DNA of 14,888 nucleotides, taken from Candidatus Bathycorpusculum sp. (GTDB taxonomy: Archaea > Thermoproteota > Bathyarchaeia > Bathyarchaeales > Bathycorpusculaceae). The stretch is taken from assembly GCA_009779045.1 (NCBI GenBank), contig WREZ01000009.1, positions 1 through 14,888 of the forward strand, in the 5' to 3' direction. The notes under the pieces are model-generated. The model searched no databases. It worked only from the letters and a program-made list of their open reading frames with translations, and had not been told where the DNA came from. The translations under genes and the position numbers were made by a program. Shown here piece by piece: positions 8,246-14,862 of the stretch. The stretch's first letter is position 1. Each line of letters starts with the position of its first letter.

Positions 8246-8534
8246 ACAAGACGACTTACTTAAATGCCCTATAGATGAAAACCTTGACGCCACAAAAATC
8301 GACATCACCCCACAACTTGTAGACAACACCTTACACATCTGCACACCCATAGGTGTTCACCTTGACACTGATGACATTATTCTTCAACCCAAAAAATGTA
8401 CAACACAACCAAATCTAACAACAAAAACACAACTAGAACAAGCTACAAACAAACTCTACAACATAGAAAACTGCTCTACACCCGAAAAAATTCTAAACAT
8501 CAACTTAGACCTCTACCAGATGGAAGAATACTAA
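8238..8534 (+). CDS. Orphan 98-residue protein translated with the RHH regulator
   Basis: The ORF overlaps the end of the RHH gene. The best start is TTG 8238, ten bases after a strong GGAGG (8223-8227); GTG 8211 also keeps the frame but lies before that site. The protein is rich in T, N, K, Q, D and L (for example LTKQDDLLKC, TPIGVHLDTDD, NIENCSTPEKIL), with no signal peptide, membrane helix or known motif. The + strand is A/C-rich here, which partly explains the residue bias. The overlap and RBS argue for a real gene and possibly a partner of the regulator, such as an antitoxin-toxin-like or effector pair, but I recognise no family. A decayed gene is the alternative. Confidence 0.55.
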   Translation: MTKQDDLLKCPIDENLDATKIDITPQLVDNTLHICTPIGVHLDTDDIILQPKKCTTQPNLTTKTQLEQATNKLYNIENCSTPEKILNINLDLYQMEEY

Positions 8535-8674
8535 CTTTTTCCATTTTTAAAGACAAACAATATTATAAACTCAATTATTAAGACACTACCAATACTTTAG
8601 CACTCACCAAAAACGCTATTTTAGATTCAACAATGTGATATTTGAGTATGACATAACCATTGGGAGTCTAAGTA

Positions 8675-9304
8675 ATGGACAAAAGACGCAATAACAAAGG
8701 TTTTTGGAACCGCTATTCCAAATTGTATGATTTTGAAACTAGACAATTCAGCGGTAAAGCCTACTCTGAGATGTATCAACTAATGTCCCATTCACTATTA
8801 CCTACTATGACTGTATTAGAGCTTGCAACAGGAACTGGCTTAATTGCTATAAACATAGCTACACATGTACACTCTGTAGAAGCTACTGATTTTTCTCCTA
8901 AAATGATTGCGACTGCAAAAAAGAAAAAGACTCCTAACAATGTACATTTTTCAATAGAGGACGCAACTGAGCTTTCTTTTGAGGATAACACCTTTGATGC
9001 TGTCATAATCTCAAACGCCCTCCACATTATACCCAACCCCACTAAGGTGCTTATGAGCATTTCAAGGGTGCTAAAACCAAGAGGGTTACTTATCGCTCCT
9101 ACTTATTCACACGGTCATCTACGTGATTCAACCTGGAATTTGACTGCAAAAATATTGAAGCTCATAGGGTTTGAAACCTATTCAAAATGGACGCCAAACG
9201 AATATGTTACATTTATCCAGCAGAACGGGTTTTTGGTGGAAAGATGGCAAGTATTAAATGCAGCTTTTCCACTTGTATACCTTGAAGCACATAAGTCTGA
9301 ATAG
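8675..9304 (+). CDS. Class I SAM-dependent methyltransferase (UbiE/Methyltransf_11-like)
   Basis: A 209-residue protein. Motif I is VLELATGTGLIA (V47-A58), with D72 ending the second strand (ATDFSPKMIATAKKK), then IEDATELSFEDNTFDAVIIS and ALHIIPNPTKVL, RVLKPRGLLIAP (motif III) and a C-terminal GFETYSKWTPNEYVTFIQQ segment. The N-terminal FWNRYSKLYD is the usual lead-in helix. It probably methylates a small molecule or lipid; the sequence does not show which. GGGAG at 8662-8666, eight bases before the ATG, supports the start. It stands alone between the RHH pair and tbp. Confidence 0.88.
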   Translation: MDKRRNNKGFWNRYSKLYDFETRQFSGKAYSEMYQLMSHSLLPTMTVLELATGTGLIAINIATHVHSVEATDFSPKMIATAKKKKTPNNVHFSIEDATELSFEDNTFDAVIISNALHIIPNPTKVLMSISRVLKPRGLLIAPTYSHGHLRDSTWNLTAKILKLIGFETYSKWTPNEYVTFIQQNGFLVERWQVLNAAFPLVYLEAHKSE

Positions 9305-9656
9305 ACTCTGATTTTGTATAGGTAAAATATCCTCACAAAGTGTTGCGTTGTTTTGGGTGGTTTGGTAGTGTGTTTTTCTCTGATAGTTGAAGTGCCAAAA
9401 TTAAGTGGTTTACGGTATATGAGGTGTGAGATATAGTGTATTTTTGGTGTTCTTTTTTGGGTAAAACGTAATTAAATTTCTATTTTGTGTTTTCATTTTT
9501 TTGGTGTCTGAGTTTGTATGATGTTTTAGTGTTATTTTTTTTGTTGTGGGGTGTTTTTCTATAGGTAACCTTTGGAGGGGTGTTTATAGATGTATTTATA
9601 AAGTGTATTTTTCATAAATTGGGTATATAGGTAAATATCAGGAGGAGGGCGGATGT
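9305..9656 (+). promoter_or_regulatory. Long T/G-rich leader and promoter region of tbp
   Basis: No coding sequence is visible in this gap of about 350 bases. It is very T/G-rich on the + strand. TATA-like TTTATAAAG at 9595-9603 predicts transcription from about 9625-9630, just before the RBS GGAGGAGGG at 9641-9649. Another TATA-like GGTATATAGG at 9622-9631 lies too close to the coding region to keep the RBS in the transcript. Two TATA-like boxes in front of a TBP gene could allow autoregulation, but this is inference. Confidence 0.4.
9641..9649 (+). promoter_or_regulatory. Strong RBS that decides the tbp start
   Basis: GGAGGAGGG lies seven bases before the in-frame ATA at 9657, ideal spacing for initiation there. 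The nearby ATG at 9653 is only three bases from it, is out of the tbp frame, and reads MYTTS then TAA (9653-9670). Confidence 0.6.
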
Positions 9657-10292
9657 ATACCACAAGTTAAAGCGACTGTACGTATAGAGAACGTTGTAGC
9701 TTCTGCGACGTTAAATCAGAAAGTTGACCTTAACTCTGTTATAAAGGGTTGTTCTGATATAGAGTATAAACTTGTAGAGGGTAAACCCTTTTGGCGGTCT
9801 AAGAAATGTTCTGTTGTAAAGGGCGATCCAGATATAGAGTATAAGCCTGTAAATTTTCCTGGGTTAATTTATCGTTTGAAGCGTCCTAAAACTACCACTT
9901 TGATTTTTAGTTCTGGGAAAATGGTTTGTACGGGTGCTAAGTCTGAGAAAGAAGCTCGACGTGCAACAATGAATGTAATTAAGGATCTAAAGAAGAGTGG
10001 TATAATTATTATAGGTAAACCCGATATTAAAGTTCAAAATATTGTTGCTTCTGGTGTTTTAGGTGGTATGGCTGATCTTGAGAAAGCTGCTTACACGTTA
10101 AAGCATGCTATGTATGAGCCTGAGCAGTTTCCTGGTTTGATTTATCGTATGGAGGATCCTAAGGTGGTTATTTTATTGTTTGCCAGCGGGAAACTGGTTT
10201 GTACGGGTGCTAAAAATGAAGAAGATGTTCATGTTGCCGTAGGAAAACTACATGCGTTGCTTGAAGAGACAGATTTTATTTTCTACGAATAA
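9657..10292 (+). CDS. tbp: TATA-box-binding protein (TBP) with apparent AUA start and N-lobe insertion
   Basis: TBP bends promoter TATA DNA and recruits TFB and RNA polymerase. The frame upstream of TTG 9876 encodes an uninterrupted N-lobe, PQVKATVRIENVVASATLNQ from 9660, so the gene cannot start at 9876. No ATG, GTG or TTG occurs in frame between the stop at 9615 and that point; ATA 9657 stands where homologs have the initiator Met of MPQVK and has a well-spaced RBS. This gives 211 residues against about 180-190 usually. The excess is a 25-residue tandem duplication: VIKGCSDIEYKLV (28-40) and VVKGDPDIEYKPV (53-65) share 9 of 13 residues, with PFWRSKK between. Both lobes keep their DNA-kinking phenylalanines (NFPG, LIFSSGK; QFPG, LLFASGK). 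AUA initiation, a base error or a +1 frameshift from ATG 9653 are the options. Confidence 0.93.
   Translation: MPQVKATVRIENVVASATLNQKVDLNSVIKGCSDIEYKLVEGKPFWRSKKCSVVKGDPDIEYKPVNFPGLIYRLKRPKTTTLIFSSGKMVCTGAKSEKEARRATMNVIKDLKKSGIIIIGKPDIKVQNIVASGVLGGMADLEKAAYTLKHAMYEPEQFPGLIYRMEDPKVVILLFASGKLVCTGAKNEEDVHVAVGKLHALLEETDFIFYE
9738..9851 (+). repeat. 75-base tandem duplication inside tbp
   Basis: Bases 9738-9776 and 9813-9851 match at 31 of 39 positions, with a 75-base (25-codon) period that keeps the frame. Most differences are at third positions or in four adjacent codons, so the copy looks old rather than an assembly artefact. Confidence 0.75.
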
Positions 10293-10371
10293 GTTTCTTT
10301 TTTTTGGTTTATCTGTTAAATTCTTTTGAATGTCTTTTAACGGTTGTTTTGTGGTGGTTGTTGTGTATGGT

Positions 10372-11067
10372 TTAGTTTTTTCCTTTTTTTGATACTTGGT
10401 AGATTTTATTTATTTCAGGAATTAGGCATGTTGTTCGTGGTATTTCTTTTTTTATGAGTTGTTGGAAAATTTTCTGATTATTTGGTATGTTAGTATGGTA
10501 TGGGATAACTAGTGGTGGTTTTGTTAGGCGGGCAATTTCAAAGCCGCTTTCTGGTGAGGCTCCTATGGTTATGCCGACGCTACAGAAAACTATGTCGAAT
10601 TTTTCGTCAATTCCCATTTTAGCCATTTCTGGGAATGGTAAGCTGTCTGCTGTGTGGTAGATTTTTACGCCGTCTTCACTTGTTATTATGTAAGTGTTAG
10701 GGTATCTTGCGTTGTGGTTGCATTTGGCTGCTTTTATGGCGACTTCGCCGACTTTAATTGTGTTTCCAATGCGTATTACTTGAAGTTTATCAATTGGTAT
10801 GTGATGTCTTAGAACAAATGCAGATGCGGGATCCGCTATAATGGTGCAGTTTGTGGCTTTTTGAACTTCTTTAATTAGGTTTGAGTCAAGATGATCATAA
10901 TGTTCATGTGTTAGTAGTATAGCGTCAACGTTTTTTAGGTATTTTAGTTTAACGTCAACGGGGTCTATAGCGAAGGTTTTGGTTGGCGTTTTTAGTAGTA
11001 TACCTGAGTATTGGTTGAACCACACAAAGAGAATGGCGTTCTTTTCTGGTATTTTCTGTATTGACAT
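10372..11067 (-). CDS. Metallo-beta-lactamase-fold hydrolase, UlaG/UPF0173-like
   Basis: A 231-residue cytosolic MBL-fold protein. The metal site is complete: H54, H56, D58 and H59 in LLTHEHYDHLD, H118 in KCNHNARY, D141 in YHTADSLPF and H191 in IPYHTN. The N-terminal WFNQYSGILLKT...FAIDP strand pair is typical of the UlaG-like branch, which includes ascorbate-6-phosphate lactonase and many uncharacterised archaeal hydrolases; the substrate cannot be told. The ATG at 11067 lies about 25 bases downstream of a TATA-like CTATATATTA (plus 11087-11096), so the mRNA is probably leaderless. It converges with tbp over a T-rich 80-base gap. Confidence 0.88.
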   Translation of the reverse strand: MSIQKIPEKNAILFVWFNQYSGILLKTPTKTFAIDPVDVKLKYLKNVDAILLTHEHYDHLDSNLIKEVQKATNCTIIADPASAFVLRHHIPIDKLQVIRIGNTIKVGEVAIKAAKCNHNARYPNTYIITSEDGVKIYHTADSLPFPEMAKMGIDEKFDIVFCSVGITIGASPESGFEIARLTKPPLVIPYHTNIPNNQKIFQQLIKKEIPRTTCLIPEINKIYQVSKKGKN

Positions 11068-11086
11068 ATTTTGTTAATTCCTCAAA

Positions 11087-11096
11087 TAATATATAG
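11087..11096 (-). promoter_or_regulatory. TATA box of the MBL-fold hydrolase gene (leaderless promoter)
   Basis: The minus strand reads CACTATATATTATTTGAGG. The box centre is about 25 bases before the ATG at 11067, the usual archaeal distance from TATA box to transcript start. Confidence 0.5.
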
Positions 11097-11135
11097 TGTA
11101 AGGTTTTTAAAATCACTTACTCATCTAATTTTTAC

Positions 11136-11172
11136 GTACGCGTACCTTTTATGGGTTTAACATGTTTTAACC
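11136..11172. promoter_or_regulatory. Two palindromes in the divergent MBL-larA intergenic region
   Basis: GTACGCGTAC (11136-11145) is a perfect 10-base palindrome. A near-palindrome centred on AACATGTT, flanked by GGTTT and TTAACC, spans 11154-11172. Both lie between divergent genes, 40-100 bases upstream of the MBL gene and 130-170 bases upstream of larA. They could be operators; no regulator is identified. Confidence 0.3.
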
Positions 11173-11303
11173 GCTTTTAGATGAATACTCTTTGTTTATG
11201 TGTATTAGTTTGTTGTGTCTTTTTTGTGCTGTTTTTTGTGGTTTTGTTTTTGATAAGGCTTAATAGTTGTTTGATGTGAATTATACGGTAACTGGTGATT
11301 GTT

Positions 11304-12602
11304 ATGGTGGATGTTTGGCTTCCTTACGGAAAGACGGATGTTTGTGTTCGAGTGCCGGCTCGTAATTTGCTTGGTTCAATTAATCCGGTTCAAAGATCTG
11401 GTGTATCTGATTTTAAAGTGGAAATTGAGCGTGCTCTTAAGGAGCCTATAGGGTCTATGCGGTTAAGTGAGTTTGTTATGTCTGAGAGTAAAGTTGCTAT
11501 ACTTGTTGATGACGCTGTTGTTTGTAAAAATTTTAGTGAGTTTATGTTGTTGTCTGTGCTTTCTGAGTTAAATGTTGCAGGTGTAAAAGATGAAAATGTA
11601 GTAGTTATTTTTGGTTCTAATATAGTGGATAATAAGTCAGTTAAGCCTGCTGGAGACGTTTCTTTTTTTAGTGCAGAGGTTTTAAAGCGTGTTAAAATAG
11701 TTAATCATGATGTTAACGCGTCTGATCTTGTTTTTGTTGGTGCCACTAAATCGTATGGGAATAGGGTTTTTCTTAATCGTGTTTTTGTTGAGGCAGATGT
11801 TAGAGTTGTGTTAGGTGGTAGTGTAAATGTGCATTATTATGCTGGTTATAGTGGTGGGGGGCGGCAGAGTGTGTTATCGGGGGTGTGTGGTGTGGAAACT
11901 ATTAGGCATAATAGTGCTCTTATGCTTAATAGTAATGCTAAGGCGGGTGTTTTAGCGGGTAATCCTGTTCATGAGGACATAGCTGAGGTTGCTGGTCTGG
12001 CAAAAGTGAGTTTTGTTGTTAATGTTGTTGAAAATGGTAAGGGTGAGGTTGTAAAAGTGTTTGCGGGTGGTTTGGATGCGGCTTTTTTGGAGGCGGTTAA
12101 GCTTGTAGATGAAATATACAAGGTTAAAGTTGATCGTCGGGCAGATATTGTAGTTGTTAGTGCTGGTGGGAGTCCTGATGATTTGTCTTTATCTCAGGCT
12201 TATAAGGCAGTTGATAATGTTTTGGATGTTGTTAAGCGTGGGGGTGTAATTGTTCTTGTTGCTGAATGTTCTAAGGGTCATGGGAATCAAGTGTTTTATG
12301 ATTGGATGACGCGGTTAACTGATTTGAAGAGTGCTGAAAAAGAGATTAAACGTAATTTTGCCCTAGGTGGTTATAAGGCGTATTGTTTGTTAAAAACTCT
12401 TCAGAACCATACAGTTATTTTGGTGTCCTCTTTGCCTGATTATTATGCAACTAATGTGTTTAAGCTGAAAACTGCAAGAGCTGTAAATGACGCGTTAACT
12501 GACGCATTCAAACTTGCCGGTTCAGCCTCAAGAGTATGGACCATACCCGCCGGAAGTTATACTCTTCCTGAATATAAATCACCTGAGGAAGCAAAAACTT
12601 AA
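11304..12602 (+). CDS. LarA-family (DUF2088) protein with altered nickel-pincer cofactor site
   Basis: A 432-residue protein of full LarA length. LarA enzymes interconvert 2-hydroxyacid enantiomers with a nickel-pincer nucleotide tethered to a lysine. Family landmarks are present: NHDVNASDLVFVG, FVEADVRVVLGG, H177 in HYYAGYSGG, ETIRHN and NPVHED. In the family motif HxxxGxSGGxK the lysine position is R187, followed by Q188 (SGGGRQ). The usual NH after ETI is reversed to HN (H202-N203). The N-terminal DxTRP-like motif reads DDAVVCK. No larB, larC or larE cofactor genes are nearby. It may be inactive, bind the cofactor differently or have another role. GGTGAT at 11294-11299 before ATG 11304 supports that start over GTG 11295. 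The body is T/G-rich and the protein valine/glycine-rich; composition flips near 12460. Confidence 0.85.
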   Translation: MVDVWLPYGKTDVCVRVPARNLLGSINPVQRSGVSDFKVEIERALKEPIGSMRLSEFVMSESKVAILVDDAVVCKNFSEFMLLSVLSELNVAGVKDENVVVIFGSNIVDNKSVKPAGDVSFFSAEVLKRVKIVNHDVNASDLVFVGATKSYGNRVFLNRVFVEADVRVVLGGSVNVHYYAGYSGGGRQSVLSGVCGVETIRHNSALMLNSNAKAGVLAGNPVHEDIAEVAGLAKVSFVVNVVENGKGEVVKVFAGGLDAAFLEAVKLVDEIYKVKVDRRADIVVVSAGGSPDDLSLSQAYKAVDNVLDVVKRGGVIVLVAECSKGHGNQVFYDWMTRLTDLKSAEKEIKRNFALGGYKAYCLLKTLQNHTVILVSSLPDYYATNVFKLKTARAVNDALTDAFKLAGSASRVWTIPAGSYTLPEYKSPEEAKT

Positions 12603-12669
12603 AAGCACATTACGCTTGACTTGAACAAGAAAAGAAGTAAAGCAAGGGCGCAAACTTAGGTTCACCTAG

Positions 12670-12681
12670 CTTACTAGTAAG
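12670..12681. promoter_or_regulatory. 12-base perfect palindrome before the acetyltransferase gene
   Basis: CTTACTAGTAAG reads identically on both strands and overlaps the start of the purine-rich GGAAGAAGG that may act as RBS. Just before it TAGGT-TC-ACCTA forms another short inverted repeat. The position suits an operator or a translation-control structure. Confidence 0.35.
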
Positions 12682-12696
12682 GAAGAAGGCTACAAA

Positions 12697-13176
12697 ATGG
12701 AAACATCCCCTAACCTGCGAAAATTCGTTCCAGATGATTTACAATCAGTAATGCAAACAAACCGTGTATGCCTCCCAGAAAACTATACTGACTTTTTCTT
12801 TATTGACCTACACCAACGTTTCCCTGAAACATTTATTGTAGCTGAAGAAAACGGCAAAATTTTAGGCTATATAATGTGCAGAATTGAAGTAGGTCTCTCC
12901 AGCATAGGCTTAGGTGGTTTAACACGTAAAGGACACGTAGTCTCCATAGCCGTCATGCCCCACGTAAGACGCAGAGGCGTAGCCCAAGCAGTCATAAATA
13001 GAGCCCTTGAAGGCATGCAATACTACAAAGCCAAACAAGCCTTCCTAGAAGTAAGAGTAACAAACGAACCCGCCATAGCACTCTACAAAAAACTAGGCTT
13101 CGAAATCAGCAAAACCATAAACGGATACTACTCCGACGGCGAAGACGCCTACGTAATGACCAAAAAACTAGCATAA
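12697..13176 (+). CDS. rimI: GNAT acetyltransferase, archaeal RimI/Ard1-type N-alpha-acetyltransferase
   Basis: A 159-residue GNAT-fold enzyme predicted to transfer acetyl from acetyl-CoA to protein N-termini in the cytosol. The N-terminal half has LPENYTDFFFIDLH, the substrate-binding loop typical of Ard1/RimI. VVSIAVMPHVRRRGVAQAVI (81-100) is strand 4 plus the acetyl-CoA pyrophosphate loop R-x-x-G-x-A (91-96). LEVRVTNEPAIALYKKLGFE (117-136) holds the conserved N123 and Y130, and YYSDGEDAYVM is the C-terminal signature. It lies 94 bases after larA on the same strand. The gene is strongly A/C-rich on the sense strand (GCA, AAA, ATA, CCC codons), in sharp contrast with larA. Confidence 0.92.
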   Translation: METSPNLRKFVPDDLQSVMQTNRVCLPENYTDFFFIDLHQRFPETFIVAEENGKILGYIMCRIEVGLSSIGLGGLTRKGHVVSIAVMPHVRRRGVAQAVINRALEGMQYYKAKQAFLEVRVTNEPAIALYKKLGFEISKTINGYYSDGEDAYVMTKKLA

Positions 13177-13536
13177 ACACACAACACAATAATACAACCC
13201 TAAAACTAGATAAACCCTACAATAACACCATATTTGTATTTTTAAGAACATAAACAAACCCTAAACAAAAAAACAGTTATACCAACATAAACAACACAAC
13301 TTCGCAACCTGCACACAAACCCCCAACTCACAATGCCAAACATATGTACTAACAATTTACTGCACCAATTCAACCTACTAAACTTGCTTGTCAAATAAAA
13401 CGCCAAACTCAAACAACAACTAATAGAACAACAACAAAACCTCTGAGTCAAACACTTAAACTTGACCACTTTCTTTTTCTTCTTTTTTAGTTTAGCCTTA
13501 GTTTGAAACTTTTTTTAAGAAAATAAATGTTAAAAA
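13177..13536. other. A/C-rich intergenic region, no supported gene
   Basis: About 360 bases between the convergent acetyltransferase and beta-helix genes. The + strand is highly A/C-rich until about 13470, then T-rich. TATTTTTAAG at about 13235-13244 and the T-runs at 13470-13488 could end + strand transcripts. T-runs on the minus strand around 13515-13536 could end the beta-helix gene transcript. A 75-codon minus-strand ORF (13242-13469) is rejected: its cysteine-, valine- and phenylalanine-rich content is what T/G-rich DNA would encode by chance. Confidence 0.5.
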
Positions 13537-14862
13537 TTAAGGGTTTGTTTGTTTTTGTTCTACTTGATGTAACCTTTTTTGAAACGAGACAAAAAAGACA
13601 ACTAGAAAAACACACAACACCACAACAACAGCAACCAAACAAACAATCACCCGATCCCTTAAACTAACACCACCACTTGCAGGATCATTATCGCCATTAG
13701 ACGAACCATCGTTACTCCCATTAGGTAAACCATTGTTTCCATTATCTAAACCACCATTACCATCATTAACTGATCCATCGTTTTCATCAACAGAACCACC
13801 ACTATTACCATTAGAAGAATCCTCAGTTTCTGGTTCAGGATATACATCATTACCCGCAGTCAGAGCGGTGTTACCAGAAATCACTACCTGCCCAAAATCA
13901 GACTTGTACGAAGGACAAAAAACGCCTCCACCCCACTTTGCTGTGTTACCAGTAATTGTGCCCCTCTGCCAAAGTCCCCCCTGAAGACTATAAACTCCAC
14001 CACCGTATAGATTAGCTGTGTTACCTGAAATTGTGCCACCAAACATTCTAAAAACACAGGCAGGGTCAAAGTACGTGTTTATGAATGCACCCCCGCCATC
14101 GCCATCTGCTTGATTGTTAGATATTTTTCCGCTATACAACTCAAAAACCCCACTACTGAATACACCACCCCCATCACCACTGACAAAGGCACTTGCTTTG
14201 TTATTTGAAATTTCGCCACCAAACATTTTAAACACACTATCAACATTAGCAAACACTCCGCCCCCACGTCTAAAGGATTTATTGTTAGAAATTTTACCAC
14301 CATGCAATTCAAATACGCTTCCTCTGCCAACATATACTCCGCCTCCCTCCTGAAAATAAACAGGATCGTTAACTACATCGGCGGTGTTGCCAGAGATTTC
14401 ACCATTGTTCATGATACACTGGCCGTTCTCTCTAACATGTACACCTAAGCCTTTTTCACCGTTTTCATGAGTTACAATTATGCCATCGAGTCGTAGTACT
14501 CCACCGCTTTCAACAGTAATTGTGCTTATACCATCAGCGCCAATTAGCTTATAGAATCCAGATGCTTTGTTGCTTGTTATTGTGATGTCTTTGTTAGCTG
14601 TGATGGTGAGGGGGTTATTTGTTAGGGTGATGTCTTTGTCAAGAGCAATGGTTATGGATTTGTCTGTTTGGGCGTTGTTTATGGCGTTTCTAAGTTCAGT
14701 CTCATCTCTAACTATCACTTTATCAGATGCTCCTAAGACAAAAAAAGACGTGTTACAACTGCTGCTAAGCACAGAAATAAAACAAGACGAAACTAACACG
14801 ACAACTAACAAAGAAGCAAATAACAAGGACCGTTTATGAGGAACACAAGACATGTCGATCAT
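13537..14862 (-). CDS. Secreted, membrane-anchored right-handed beta-helix surface protein (Chlamydia-PMP-like repeats)
   Basis: About 441 residues. A basic N-terminus (PHKR) and a hydrophobic stretch (SLLFASLLVVVLVSSC) form a signal peptide or anchor. A beta-helix entry domain has VIVRDETELRNAINNAQ, typical of pectin-lyase-like and adhesin proteins. At least seven coils follow with the pattern G-x-I-S/T-x-N-x-A ... GGGV-F/Y (GEISGNTADV, GKISNNKSF, GEISNNKAS, GKISNNQADG, GTISGNTANL, GTITGNTAKW, VVISGNTALT). A flexible N/G/S/D-rich linker of about 55 residues precedes a C-terminal membrane helix (VIVCLVAVVVVLCVFLVVFF) and a short basic cytosolic tail. The body should lie outside the cell, perhaps as an adhesin or sugar-binding protein. 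ATGs at 14868, 14862 and 14853 are possible; GGAG eight bases before 14862 favours it. A TATA-like TTATACAA lies at the window edge. Confidence 0.88.
   Translation of the reverse strand: MIDMSCVPHKRSLLFASLLVVVLVSSCFISVLSSSCNTSFFVLGASDKVIVRDETELRNAINNAQTDKSITIALDKDITLTNNPLTITANKDITITSNKASGFYKLIGADGISTITVESGGVLRLDGIIVTHENGEKGLGVHVRENGQCIMNNGEISGNTADVVNDPVYFQEGGGVYVGRGSVFELHGGKISNNKSFRRGGGVFANVDSVFKMFGGEISNNKASAFVSGDGGGVFSSGVFELYSGKISNNQADGDGGGAFINTYFDPACVFRMFGGTISGNTANLYGGGVYSLQGGLWQRGTITGNTAKWGGGVFCPSYKSDFGQVVISGNTALTAGNDVYPEPETEDSSNGNSGGSVDENDGSVNDGNGGLDNGNNGLPNGSNDGSSNGDNDPASGGVSLRDRVIVCLVAVVVVLCVFLVVFFVSFQKRLHQVEQKQTNP

Noticed and set aside
9480..9560. C/D-box-like elements (CTGA and ATGATG) suggesting a small guide RNA
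   Set aside because: The boxes are imperfect, the order and spacing do not make a proper C/D pair, and T/G-rich DNA produces such words by chance.
9300..12460. Replication origin explaining the skew change
   Set aside because: The skew reverses many times within 12 kb, and no origin repeats or orc1/cdc6 gene are present; a single origin would give one change.
13242..13469. 75-codon minus-strand cysteine-rich ORF
   Set aside because: Its C/V/F/L-rich content is expected from T/G-rich sequence, and it has no RBS, domain or pattern of spaced cysteines.
14079..14353. Overlapping ORFs on both strands inside the beta-helix gene
   Set aside because: They arise from the repeated codons of the beta-helix coils in other frames.
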